DNA from: Actinernus sp. WN-2022
Taxonomy: Eukaryota > Cnidaria > Anthozoa > Actiniaria > Actinernidae
NCBI GenBank assembly: GCA_030867875.1
Contig: JAOWCC010000916.1
Coordinates: forward strand, 876,001-940,000
Length of the DNA: 64,000 nt
Direction of reading: 5' to 3'
The notes beneath the pieces are model-generated. The model was given only the letters and a program-made list of their open reading frames with translations, was not told where the DNA came from and did no database searches. The position numbers and the translations under genes are program-made. Below, piece by piece: positions 1 to 10,094 of the stretch. Each line of letters begins with the position of its first letter. Position 1 is the first letter of the stretch.

Positions 1-2
1 AA

Positions 3-887
3 AGTACACTGAAGCTGAAAGGCGCAAGTTTTGATAAAGCTATATACAGGTGGTTTATAAATGCAAGAGAGCGAAATGTTCCAGTTAGCGGTACGTTGCT
101 TAAAGAGAAGGCAGTTCTATTTGCGAAAGAGCTCCAGATTGAAGATTTTAAGGGTTCCGATGGCTGGCTTGACCGTTGGAAAAAAAGACACACTGTCACG
201 TTTAAGACTGTTGCTGGAGAAGGAAAGTCATGCACCCCTCAAATGACCGCATCTTGGGACGAGACAATTCTGCCAACAATTATTTCCAACTACAAGCTCG
301 AAGACATTTTCAAAGCTGACGAATTTGGCTTGTTTTATCAAGCTCTTCCCAACAAAACTTTGCATTTGAAGTCTGAGAAATGCGTGGGTGGTAAGCACAG
401 CAAAATACGACTGACTGGTATGGCTGCTGCAAATGCAGTGGGCGAGAAGTTGCCCATGTTTGTTATTGGCAAATCTGCAAGACCACGGTGTTTCACTGGC
501 GTTAGAGACATCCCCTGCCGATACCGATCGCAGAAGAAAAGTTGGATAGACAGTGCTCTACTTGAAGAGTGGATCAGAGAGCTTGATAGAAAGTTTGTGG
601 GAGAAGGCAGGAAAATTTCACTTATTGTGGACAACTGCCCGGCCCACCCACACGTTGGAGGACTTAAAGCTACCCATTTAGTGTTCCAAACTTGTTTCAA
701 ACAAGATGAGGCCTTCAATGCTTTTCGTCAGGCGCTCCGTGAAACGGAACAGGCGTTTTTGGCCCTCGAACTTGAACGAAATTTATCGGATCTCGAGGCA
801 GAATCATCTGGTAAGTATATACAGTTGAATCCCGATAACTCGAACCGTCGGGAACTCGAAGCTCGCGCTAACTCGAACCAAAATTGA
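3..887 (+). CDS. Tigger/CENP-B-like transposase, 5' end outside window
   Basis: The frame is open from base 3 to the TGA at 885-887 and corresponds to residues 64-357 of the complete copies. It lacks only the first helix-turn-helix, which lies left of the window. Asp120 and Asp258 are present, and the downstream block carries the AAAACTACTT variant also seen after the copies at 21391, 29615 and 31671. Confidence 0.85.
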   Translation, partial: STLKLKGASFDKAIYRWFINARERNVPVSGTLLKEKAVLFAKELQIEDFKGSDGWLDRWKKRHTVTFKTVAGEGKSCTPQMTASWDETILPTIISNYKLEDIFKADEFGLFYQALPNKTLHLKSEKCVGGKHSKIRLTGMAAANAVGEKLPMFVIGKSARPRCFTGVRDIPCRYRSQKKSWIDSALLEEWIRELDRKFVGEGRKISLIVDNCPAHPHVGGLKATHLVFQTCFKQDEAFNAFRQALRETEQAFLALELERNLSDLEAESSGKYIQLNPDNSNRRELEARANSNQN

Positions 888-1243
888 TTTCCCCTGGATT
901 TGCGTCATACATTTAACGTAATTTTATCCTCCGTAACTCGAACCCTCGATAACTCGAACCTCCCGCTAACTCGAAGCAATTTTTATTTCCCTTCAGGTCA
1001 TTTTCTTTATAATTTTACCCTCGAGAACTCGAACCTCGTTTATCAAGACGTAACGAGACAAAAACTACTTCAGAACATTGAATATATTTTGAAGCAGCAT
1101 CTATTCTTTGTATTAACTTCTCTAGTTTCTTGGTTTTACGTTACATAAAACGTGTCAGTTCAGTCCTGTGAGAATATTGTACGTGATAAGCGGTGCCAGC
1201 AGGAATCAAAGGGAAACAAAGGATCCATTCAACCCAGCTTTCA

Positions 1244-1638
1244 TCAAGCTTTGCCGCTTAGCTGTTTCTTTAAAATGTCAATAAATTTCTTCTGTCCCTT
1301 GAAATGCAGCGTGCACGGCACTTGCATGCCTTCTCCATCGCCACGGTTAACTGCCTTGCCAGTTACCACCACAGTGCAGGAGTTCTGCTTATTGGCCCGC
1401 AAAAAGTAGAAAATAGTCTTTGCAAAACGGCCAGATTTGCCTTTCATTAAATGTCCAACAACTTCGCCAGAATGTAGCACACATACCGCATACTTGTCGA
1501 CACTATTGCTTGGTTCTGGTACAGCGTTTAGCTCCTCAAGAAGCTCCGGGACCAAACTTCTTGGTACACATGATATCCTTTGATAAAAGAATCCAGGTCG
1601 TAAAAGACGATATTTTCAGACGTTTGCACGGAAGCCAT
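1244..1638 (-). pseudogene. HIRAN-like ORF relic, reference description
   Basis: Read on the - strand from ATG at 1638. About 30 codons lead to a frame break at TGGTCCCGG (near 1551), after which 103 codons stay open to 1244. In that segment (numbered from the break), NSVDKYAV is at 17-24, VGHL at 33-36, a Cys-Thr-Val-Val-Val-Thr-Gly strand at 60-66, and VPCTLHFKG at 79-87, the layout of HIRAN-type domains. HIRAN modules occur in HLTF/Rad5 and as free-standing ORFs near transposons. One missing C explains the break, and it is present in every monomer, so it predates amplification. The assignment is from memory of the family pattern and is moderately sure. Confidence 0.6.
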
Positions 1639-1869
1639 TAGGTAAAGGTCAAGTTGCAGCTCCAAGCAGCTCTCAAATGCTATTTTAATACTGGACTGTG
1701 TAGTGTTTTACAGTCAAACCGGATGTTCCTTTGCCGGTCACTTTCACACCTTGTAAAATTGTACAAAGACCCTTATGTTTTAGTTTGGCCATTGTTTCCG
1801 GTTATTGCAGTGAAAACCCACATCATGCAGTACGCTTTCATTGAGGAATTTCAACAATAATGCTGGGTA

Positions 1870-2943
1870 ATGTCGGACAAGTCTCTCAAGCGTAAGATTG
1901 CTACTAAATCTTTGGAGGAGAAATACAAAGCTCTCAAAGATATTAAGAAAGGCGTAGCAAAGAAAGAGGTAGCAAAAAAGTATGGCGTTCCTTTAAACAC
2001 TTTATCCACGTGGGCGAAGAGCAAAGAGAAGATTTCAGCTGCTTTCGAGAATGGTAAAAGTACACTGAAGCTGAAAGGCGCAAGTTTTGATAAAGCTATA
2101 TACAGGTGGTTTATAAATGCAAGAGAGCGAAATGTTCCAGTTAGCGGTACGTTGCTTAAAGAGAAGGCAGTTCTATTTGCGAAAGAGCTCCAGATTGAAG
2201 ATTTTAAGGGTTCCGATGGCTGGCTTGACCGTTGGAAAAAAAGACACACTGTCACGTTTAAGACTGTTGCTGGAGAAGGAAAGTCATGCACCCCTCAAAT
2301 GACCGCATCTTGGGACGAGACAATTCTGCCAACAATTATTTCCAACTACAAGCTAGAAGACATTTTCAAAGCTGACGAATTTGGCTTGTTTTATCAAGCT
2401 CTTCCCAACAAAACTTTGCATTTGAAGTCTGAGAAATGCGTGGGTGGTAAGCACAGCAAAATACGACTGACTGGTATGGCTGCTGCAAATGCAGTGGGCG
2501 AGAAGTTGCCCATGTTTGTTATTGGCAAATCTGCAAGACCACGGTGTTTCACTGGCGTTAGAGACATCCCCTGCCGATACCGATCGCAGAAGAAAAGTTG
2601 GATAGACAGTGCTCTACTTGAAGAGTGGATCAGAGAGCTTGGTAGAAAGTTTGTGGGAGAAGGCAGGAAAATTTCACTTATTGTGGACAACTGCCCGGCC
2701 CACCCACACGTTGGAGGACTTAAAGCTACCCATTTAGTGTTCCAAACTTGTTTCAAACAAGATGAGGCCTTCAATGCTTTTCGTCAGGCGCTCCGTGAAA
2801 CGGAACAGGCGTTTTTGGCCCTCGAACTTGAACGAAATTTATCGGATCTCGAGGCAGAATCATCTGGTAAGTATATACAGTTGAATCCCGATAACTCGAA
2901 CCGTCGGGAACTCGAAGCTCGCGCTAACTCGAACCAAAATTGA
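1870..2943 (+). CDS. Tigger/CENP-B-like transposase, complete 357-aa ORF lacking the third DDE residue
   Basis: This is the reference copy. Residues 1-55 form a psq/CENP-B-type helix-turn-helix (EVAKKYGVPLNTLSTW), and residues 75-128 a second Tc5/CENP-B-type one ending in GWLDRWKKRH. A DDE_1 catalytic domain follows: first Asp at 169 in KADEFGLF, GGKHSKIRL at 192-200, VIGKSARPRCF at 217-227, second Asp at 273 in IVDNCPAHP. Family members then have a stretch with the third acidic residue (QPMDQG). Here the frame passes from THLVF (288-291) to an unrelated Gln/Glu-rich tail, so about 70-90 codons appear deleted. The last 20 residues are encoded by the AACTCGAA block. The ATG is chosen because it begins the conserved N-terminus and has a purine at -3. 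Nuclear DNA binding is likely and catalysis unlikely. This copy has Gly258 instead of Asp. Confidence 0.85.
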   Translation: MSDKSLKRKIATKSLEEKYKALKDIKKGVAKKEVAKKYGVPLNTLSTWAKSKEKISAAFENGKSTLKLKGASFDKAIYRWFINARERNVPVSGTLLKEKAVLFAKELQIEDFKGSDGWLDRWKKRHTVTFKTVAGEGKSCTPQMTASWDETILPTIISNYKLEDIFKADEFGLFYQALPNKTLHLKSEKCVGGKHSKIRLTGMAAANAVGEKLPMFVIGKSARPRCFTGVRDIPCRYRSQKKSWIDSALLEEWIRELGRKFVGEGRKISLIVDNCPAHPHVGGLKATHLVFQTCFKQDEAFNAFRQALRETEQAFLALELERNLSDLEAESSGKYIQLNPDNSNRRELEARANSNQN

Positions 2944-3052
2944 TTTCCCCTGGATTTGCGTCATGCATTTAACGTAATTTTATCCTCCGTAACTCGAACC
3001 CTCGATAACTCGAACCTCCCGCTAACTCGAAGCAATTTTTATTTCCCTTCAG
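2867..3052 (+). other. Candidate intron in the transposase transcription unit
   Basis: TCTG|GTAAGT at 2863-2872 is a consensus donor, and TTTTTATTTCCCTTCAG ending at 3052 is a strong polypyrimidine acceptor. Joining them keeps the reading frame: the Ser-Ser-Gly codon is rebuilt and the frame runs on to TAA at 3202-3204, giving 382 instead of 357 residues. The putative intron contains six of the seven AACTCGAA motifs. The same signals recur in every type I monomer; monomers after 5983, 8039 and 37839 have CTTCATGTC instead of CTTCAGGTC and would lose the acceptor. The join is predicted, not observed. Confidence 0.4.
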
Positions 3053-3090
3053 GTCATTTTCTTTATAATTTTACCCTCGAGAACTCGAAC
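2878..3090 (+). repeat. Pogo-like terminus and AACTCGAA motif block
   Basis: A TA dinucleotide (2876-2877) is followed by CAGTTGAATCCC, the form of a pogo/Tigger inverted-repeat end. AACTCGAA then occurs at 2893, 2909, 2926, 2991, 3007, 3024 and 3082, all in one orientation and spaced 16-17 bp within two triplets. Spaced subterminal motifs of this kind are usual transposase-binding sites. The opposite inverted end (GTTCGAGTT orientation) is not seen, so only one terminus survives. The block recurs about 1,008 bp after each transposase ATG. Confidence 0.7.
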
Positions 3091-3299
3091 CTCGTTTATC
3101 AAGACGTAACGAGACAAAACCTACTTCAGAACATTGAATATATTTTGAAGCAGCATCTATTCTTTGTATTAACTTCTCTAGTTTCTTGGTTTTACGTTAC
3201 ATAAAACGTGTCAGTTCAGTCCTGTGAGAATATTGTACGTGATAAGCGGTGCCAGCAGGAATCAAAGGGAAACAAAGGATCCATTCAACCCAGCTTTCA

Positions 3300-3694
3300 T
3301 CAAGCTTTGCCGCTTAGCTGTTTCTTTAAAATGTCAATAAATTTCTTCTGTCCCTTGAAATGCAGCGTGCACGGCACTTGCATGCCTTCTCCATCGCCAC
3401 GGTTAACTGCCTTGCCAGTTACCACCACAGTGCAGGAGTTCTGCTTATTGGCCCGCAAAAAGTAGAAAATAGTCTTTGCAAAACGGCCAGATTTGCCTTT
3501 CATTAAATGTCCAACAACTTCGCAAGAATGTAGCACACATACCGCATACTTGTCGACACTATTGCTTGGTTCTGGTACAGCGTTTAGCTCCTCAAGAAGC
3601 TCCGGGACCAAACTTCTTGGTACACATGATATCCTTTGATAAAAGAATCCAGGTCGTAAAAGACGATATTTTCAGACGTTTGCACGGAAGCCAT
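3300..3694 (-). pseudogene. HIRAN-like ORF relic
   Basis: Shares the frame break. Gly30 is Cys (TTCGCAAGAATG), a marker shared only with the relic at 35157. Confidence 0.6.
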
Positions 3695-3766
3695 TAGGTA
3701 AACGTCAAGTTGCAGCTCCAAGCAGCTCTCAAATGCTATTTTAATACTGGACTGTGTAGTGTTTTA

Positions 3767-3925
3767 CAGTCAAACCGGATGTTCCTTTGCCGGTCACTTT
3801 CACACCTTGTAAAATTGTACAAAGACCCTTATGTTTTAGTTTGGCCATTGTTTCCGGTTATTGCAGTGAAAACCCGCATCATGCAGTACGCTTTCATTGA
3901 GGAATTTCAACAATAATGCTGGGTA
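3767..3925 (+). promoter_or_regulatory. Probable left terminus and 5' leader of the Tigger element
   Basis: TA (3765-3766) then CAGTCAAACCGG resembles a Tigger inverted-repeat start and lies 159 bp before the transposase ATG at 3926, a normal 5' leader length. The matching right end (CGGTTTGACTG then TA) is not found, consistent with loss of the 3' part of the element. The same leader precedes every copy, with two forms: CACACCTTG/TTATTGCAG (type I) and CACCCCTTG/TTATTGAAG (type II). Confidence 0.5.
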
Positions 3926-4967
3926 ATGTCGGACAAGTCTCTCAAGCGTAAGATTGCTACTAAATCTTTGGAGGAGAAATACAAAGCTCTCAAAGATATT
4001 AAGAAAGGCGTGGCAAAGAAAGAGGTAGCAAAAAAGTATGGCGTTCCTTTATACACTTTATCCACGTGGGCGAAGAGCAAAGAGAAGATTTCAGCTGCTT
4101 TCGAGAATGGTAAAAGTACACTGAAGCTGAAAGGCGCAAGTTTTGATAAAGCTATATACAGGTGGTTTATAAATGCAAGAGAGCGAAATGTTCCAGTTAG
4201 CGGTACGTTGCTTAAAGAGAAGGCAGTTCTATTTGCGAAAGAGCTCCAGATTGAAGATTTTAAGGGTTCCGATGGCTGGCTTCACCGTTGGAAAAAAAGA
4301 CACACTTGTCACGTTTAAGACTGTTGCTGGAGAAGGAAAGTCATGCACCCCTCAAATGACCGCATCTTGGGACGAGACAATTCTGCCAACAATTATTTCC
4401 AACTACAAGCTCGAAGACATTTTCAAAGCTGACGAATTTGGCTTGTTTTATCAAGCTCTTCCCAACAAAACTTTGCATTTGAAGTCTGAGAAATGCGTGG
4501 GTGGTAAGCACAGCAAAATACGACTGACTGGTATGGCTGCTGCAAATGCAGTGGGCGAGAAGTTGCCCATGTTTGTTATTGGCAAATCTGCAAGACCACG
4601 GTGTTTCACTGGCGTTAGAGACATCCCCTGCCGATACCGATCGCAGAAGAAAAGTTGGATAGACAGTGCTCTACTTGAAGAGTGGATCAGAGAGCTTGAT
4701 AGAAAGTTTGTGGGAGAAGGCAGGAAAATTTCACTTATTGTGGACAACTGCCCGGCCCACCCACACGTTGGCGGACTTAAAGCTACCCATTTAGTGTTCC
4801 AAACTTGTTTCAAACAAGATGAGGCCTTCAATGCTTTTCGTCAGGCGCTCCGTGAAACGGAACAGGAATCTTTGGCCCTCGAACTTGAACGCAATTTATC
4901 GGATCTCGAGGCAGAATCATCTGGTAAGTATATACAGTTGAATCCCGATAACTCGAACCGTCGGTAA
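3926..4967 (+). pseudogene. Tigger-like transposase, frameshifted monomer
   Basis: One extra T in CACACTTGTCACG (about 4306) shifts the frame at residue 127 and ends the first frame at 4318. The rest continues in another frame to TAA at 4965-4967. Private change Asn43 to Tyr; His120 replaces Asp; Ala314-Phe315 are Glu-Ser. This is a 'type II' (decayed) monomer. Confidence 0.85.
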
Positions 4968-5356
4968 CTCGAAGCTCGCGCTAACTCGAACCAAAATTGA
5001 TTTCCCCTGGATTTGCGTCATACATTTAACGTAATTTTATCCTCCGTAACTCGAACCCTCGATAACTCGAACCTCCCGCTAACTCGAAGCAATTTTTATT
5101 TCCCTTCAGGTCATTTTCTTTATAATTTTACCCTCGAGAACTCGAACCTCGTTTATCAAGACGTAACGAGACAAAACCTACTTCAGAACATTGAATTTAT
5201 TTTGAAGCAGCATCTATTCTTTGTATTAACTTCTCTAGTTTCTTGGTTTTACGTTACATAAAACGTGTCAGTTCAGTCCTGTGAGAATATTGTACGTGAT
5301 AAGCGGTGCCAGCAGGAATCAAAGGGAAACAAAGGATCCATTCAACCCAGCTTTCA

Positions 5357-5751
5357 TCAAGCTTTGCCGCTTAGCTGTTTCTTTAAAATGTCAATAAATT
5401 TCTTCTGTCCCTTGAAATGCAGCGTGCACGGCACTTGCATGCCTTCTCCATCGCCACGGTTAACTGCCTTGCCAGTTACAACCACAGTGCAGGAGTTCTG
5501 CTTATTGGCCCGCAAAAAGTAGAAAATAGTCTTTGCAAAACGGCCAGATTTGCCTTTCATTAAATGTCCAACAACTTCGCCAGAATGTAGCACACATACC
5601 GCATACTTGTCGACACTATTGCTTGGTTCTGGTAAAGCGTTTAGCTCCTCAAGAAGCTCCGGGACCAAACTTCTTGGTACACATGATATCCTTTGATAAA
5701 AGAATCCAGGTTGTAAAAGACGATATTTTCAGACGTTTGCACGGAAGCCAT
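5357..5751 (-). pseudogene. HIRAN-like ORF relic
   Basis: Val12 is Leu through GGTAAAGCG (5632-5640), private to this monomer; it also has the GTTACAACC variant. Confidence 0.6.
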
Positions 5752-5982
5752 TAGGTAAACGTCAAGTTGCAGCTCCAAGCAGCTCTCAAATGCTATTTTA
5801 ATACTGGACTGTGTAGTGTTTTACAGTCAAACCGGATGTTCCTTTGCCGGTCACTTTCACCCCTTGTAAAATTGTACAAAGACCCTTATGTTTTAGTTTG
5901 GCCATTGTTTTCGGTTATTGAAGTGAAAACCCACATCATGCAGTACGCTTTCATTGAGGAATTTCAACAATAATGCTGGGTA

Positions 5983-7024
5983 ATGTCGGACAAGTCTCTC
6001 AAGCGTAAGATTGCTACTAAATCTTTGGAGGAGAAATACAAAGCTCTCAAAGATATTAAGAAAGGCGTAGCAAAGAAAGAGGTAGCAAAAAAGTATGGCG
6101 TTCCTTTAAACACTTTATCCACGTGGGCGAAGAGCAAAGAGAAGATTTCAGCTGCTTTCGAGAATGGTAAAAGTACACTGAAGCTGAAAGGCGCAAGTTT
6201 TGATAAAGCTATATACAGGTGGTTTATAAATGCAAGAGAGCGAAATGTTCCAGTTAGCGGTACGTTGCTTAAAGAGAAGGCAGTTCTATTTGCGAAAGAG
6301 CTCCAGATTGAAGATTTTAAGGGTTCCGATGGCTGGCTTCACCGTTGGAAAAAAAGACACACTTGTCACGTTTAAGACTGTTGCTGGAGAAGGAAAGTCA
6401 TGCACCCCTCAAATGACCGCATCTTGGGACGAGACAATTCTGCCAACAATTATTTCCAACTACAAGCTCGAAGACATTTTCAAAGCTGACGAATTTGGCT
6501 TGTTTTATCAAGCTCTTCCCAACAAAACTTTGCATTTGAAGTCTGAGAAATGCGTGGGTGGTAAGCACAGCAAAATACGACTGACTGGTATGGCTGCTGC
6601 AAATGCAGTGGGCGAGAAGTTGCCCATGTTTGTTATTGGCAAATCTGCAAGACCACGGTGTTTCACTGGCGTTAGAGACATCCCCTGCCGATACCGATCG
6701 CAGAAGAAAAGTTGGATAGACAGTGCTCTACTTGAAGAGTGGATCAGAGAGCTTGATAGAAAGTTTGTGGGAGAAGGCAGGAAAATTTCACTTATTGTGG
6801 ACAACTGCCCGGCCCACCCACACGTTGGCGGACTTAAAGCTACCCATTTAGTGTTCCAAACTTGTTTCAAACAAGATGAGGCCTTCAATGCTTTTCGTCA
6901 GGCGCTCCGTGAAACGGAACAGGAATCTTTGGCCCTCGAACTTGAACGCAATTTATCGGATCTCGAGGCAGAATCATCTGGTAAGTATATACAGTTGAAT
7001 CCCGATAACTCGAACCGTCGGTAA
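5983..7024 (+). pseudogene. Tigger-like transposase, frameshifted monomer
   Basis: It has the same extra T as the copy at 3926 (here near 6363), with His120 and Glu314-Ser315, and the same TAA. It is followed by the most divergent form of the AACTCGAA block (AATGTAATTTTACCC, TTTTTGTTTCCC) and by a one-A loss at 7571-7576 that breaks the antisense HIRAN frame. Confidence 0.85.
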
Positions 7025-7413
7025 CTCGAAGCTCGCGCTAACTCGAACCAAAATTGATTTCCCCTGGATTTGCGTCATACATTTAATGTAATTTTACCCT
7101 CCGTAACTCGAACCCTCGATAACTCGAACCTCCCGCTAACTCGAAGCAATTTTTGTTTCCCTTCATGTCATTTTCTTTTTAATTTTACCCTCGAGAACTC
7201 GAACCTCGTTTATCAAGACGTAACGAGACAAAACGTACTTCAGAACATTGAATTTATTTTGAAGCAGCATGTATTCTTTGTGTTAACTTCTCTAGTTTCT
7301 TGGTTTTACGTTACATAAAACGTGTCAGTTCAGTCCTGTGAGAATATTGTACGTGATAAGCGGTGCCAGCAGGAATCAAAGGGAAACAAAGGATCCATTC
7401 AACCCAGCTTTCA

Positions 7414-7807
7414 TCAAGCTTTGCCGCTTAGCTGTTTCTTTAAAATGTCAATAAATTTCTTCTGTCCCTTGAAATGCAGCGTGCACGGCACTTGCATGCC
7501 TTCTCCATCGCCACGGTTAACTGCCTTGCCAGTTACCACCACAGTGCAGGAGTTCTGCTTATTGGCCCGCAAAAGTAGAAAATAGTCTTTGCAAAACGGC
7601 CAGATTTGCCTTTCATTAAATGTCCAACAACTTCGCCAGAATGTAGCACACATACCGCATACTTGTCGACACTATTGCTTGGTTCTGGTACAGCGTTTAG
7701 CTCCTCAAGAAGCTCCGGGACCAAACTTCTTGGTACACATGATATCCTTTGATAAAAGAATCCAGGTTGTAAAAGACGATATTTTCAGACGTTTGCACGG
7801 AAGCCAT
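7414..7807 (-). pseudogene. HIRAN-like ORF relic, second frameshift
   Basis: Loss of one A in CGCAAAAGTAG (near 7574) adds a second break in the middle of the domain. Confidence 0.6.
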
Positions 7808-8038
7808 TAGGTAAACGTCAAGTTGCAGCTCCAAGCAGCTCTCAAATGCTATTTTAATACTGGACTGTGTAGTGTTTTACAGTCAAACCGGATGTTCCTT
7901 TGCCGGTCACTTTCACCCCTTGTAAAATTGTACAAAGACCCTTATGTTTTAGTTTGGCCATTGTTTTCGGTTATTGAAGTGAAAACCCACATCATGCAGT
8001 ACGCTTTCATTGAGGAATTTCAACAATAATGCTGGGTA

Positions 8039-9080
8039 ATGTCGGACAAGTCTCTCAAGCGTAAGATTGCTACTAAATCTTTGGAGGAGAAATACAAAGC
8101 TCTCAAAGATATTAAGAAAGGCGTAGCAAAGAAAGAGGTAGCAAAAAAGTATGGCGTTCCTTTAAACACTTTATCCACGTGGGCGAAGAGCAAAGAGAAG
8201 ATTTCAGCTGCTTTCGAGAATGGTAAAAGTACACTGAAGCTGAAAGGCGCAAGTTTTGATAAAGCTATATACAGGTGGTTTATAAATGCAAGAGAGCGAA
8301 ATGTTCCAGTTAGCGGTACGTTGCTTAAAGAGAAGGCAGTTCTATTTGCGAAAGAGCTCCAGATTGAAGATTTTAAGGGTTCCGATGGCTGGCTTCACCG
8401 TTGAAAAAAAAGACACACTTGTCACGTTTAAGACTGTTGCTGGAGAAGGAAAGTCATGCACCCCTCAAATGACCGCATCTTGGGACGAGACAATTCTGCC
8501 AACAATTATTTCCAACTACAAGCTCGAAGACATTTTCAAAGCTGACGAATTTGGCTTGTTTTATCAAGCTCTTCCCAACAAAACTTTGCATTTGAAGTCT
8601 GAGAAATGCGTGGGTGGTAAGCACAGCAAAATACGACTGACTGGTATGGCTGCTGCAAATGCAGTGGGCGAGAGGTTGCCCATGTTTGTTATTGGCAAAT
8701 CTGCAAGACCACGGTGTTTCACTGGCGTTAGAGACATCCCCTGCCGATACCGATCGCAGAAGAAAAGTTGGATAGACAGTGCTCTACTTGAAGAGTGGAT
8801 CAGAGAGCTTGATAGAAAGTTTGTGGGAGAAGGCAGGAAAATTTCACTTATTGTGGACAACTGCCCGGCCCACCCACACGTTGGAGGACTTAAAGCTACC
8901 CATTTAGTGTTCCAAACTTGTTTCAAACAAGATGAGGCCTTCAATGCTTTTCGTCAGGCGCTCCGTGAAACGGAACAGGAATCTTTGGCCCTCGAACTTG
9001 AACGCAATTTATCGGATCTCGAGGCAGAATCATCTGGTAAGTATATACAGTTGAATCCCGATAACTCGAACCGTCGGTAA
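8039..9080 (+). pseudogene. Tigger-like transposase, nonsense plus frameshift
   Basis: Trp122 (TGG) has become TGA at 8402-8404, and the extra T of type II monomers follows. Lys212 is Arg. The broken sites are shared with the copy at 10095, so these two monomers descend from one unit by duplication. Confidence 0.85.
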
Positions 9081-9469
9081 CTCGAAGCTCGCGCTAACTC
9101 GAACCAAAATTGATTTCCCCTGGATTTGCGTCATACATTTAATGTAATTTTACCCTCCGTAACTCGAACCCTCGATAACTCGAACCTCCCGCTAACTCGA
9201 AGCAATTTTTGTTTCCCTTCATGTCATTTTCTTTTTAATTTTACCCTCGAGAACTCGAACCTCGTTTATCAAGACGTAACGAGACAAAACGTACTTCAGA
9301 ACATTGAATTTATTTTGAAGCAGCATGTATTCTTTGTGTTAACTTCTCTAGTTTCTTGGTTTTACGTTACATAAAACGTGTCAGTTCAGTCCTGTGAGAA
9401 TATTGTACGTGATAAGCGGTGCCAGCAGGAATCAAAGGGAAACAAAGGATCCATTCAACCCAGCTTTCA

Positions 9470-9863
9470 TCAAGCTTTGCCGCTTAGCTGTTTCTTTAAA
9501 ATGTCAATAAATTTCTTCTGTCCCTTGAAATGCAGCGTGCACGGCACTTGCATGCCTTCTCCATCGCCACGGTTAACTGCCTTGCCAGTTACCACCACAG
9601 TGCAGGAGTTCTGCTTATTGGCCCGCAAAAGTAGAAAATAGTCTTTGCAAAACGGCCAGATTTGCCTTTCATTAAATGTCCAACAACTTCGCCAGAATGT
9701 AGCACACATACCGCATACTTGTCGACACTATTGCTTGGTTCTGGTACAGCGTTTAGCTCCTCAAGAAGCTCCGGGACCAAACTTCTTGGTACACATGATA
9801 TCCTTTGATAAAAGAATCCAGGTTGTAAAAGACGATATTTTCAGACGTTTGCACGGAAGCCAT
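9470..9863 (-). pseudogene. HIRAN-like ORF relic, second frameshift
   Basis: Carries the same one-A loss as the preceding monomer. Confidence 0.6.
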
Positions 9864-10094
9864 TAGGTAAACGTCAAGTTGCAGCTCCAAGCAGCTCTCA
9901 AATGCTATTTTAATACTGGACTGTGTAGTGTTTTACAGTCAAACCGGATGTTCCTTTGCCGGTCACTTTCACCCCTTGTAAAATTGTACAAAGACCCTTA
10001 TGTTTTAGTTTGGCCATTGTTTTCGGTTATTGAAGTGAAAACCCACATCATGCAGTACGCTTTCATTGAGGAATTTCAACAATAATGCTGGGTA

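Noticed and set aside
338..718. - strand 126-codon frame repeated in every monomer
   Set aside because: It lies fully antisense to the conserved DDE domain; its openness follows from codon use of the real frame.
1152..1860. + strand frames of 68-85 codons between transposase copies
   Set aside because: Two overlap the antisense HIRAN relic, and the third is the leader; none has a recognisable domain.
1851..2291. - strand 146-codon frame over the transposase N-terminus
   Set aside because: Antisense shadow of the helix-turn-helix coding region; no motif of its own.
867..3090. AACTCGAA motif as a true CENP-B box
   Set aside because: The spacer between TTCG and CGGG is 6, not 7, so it is kept only as a resemblance.
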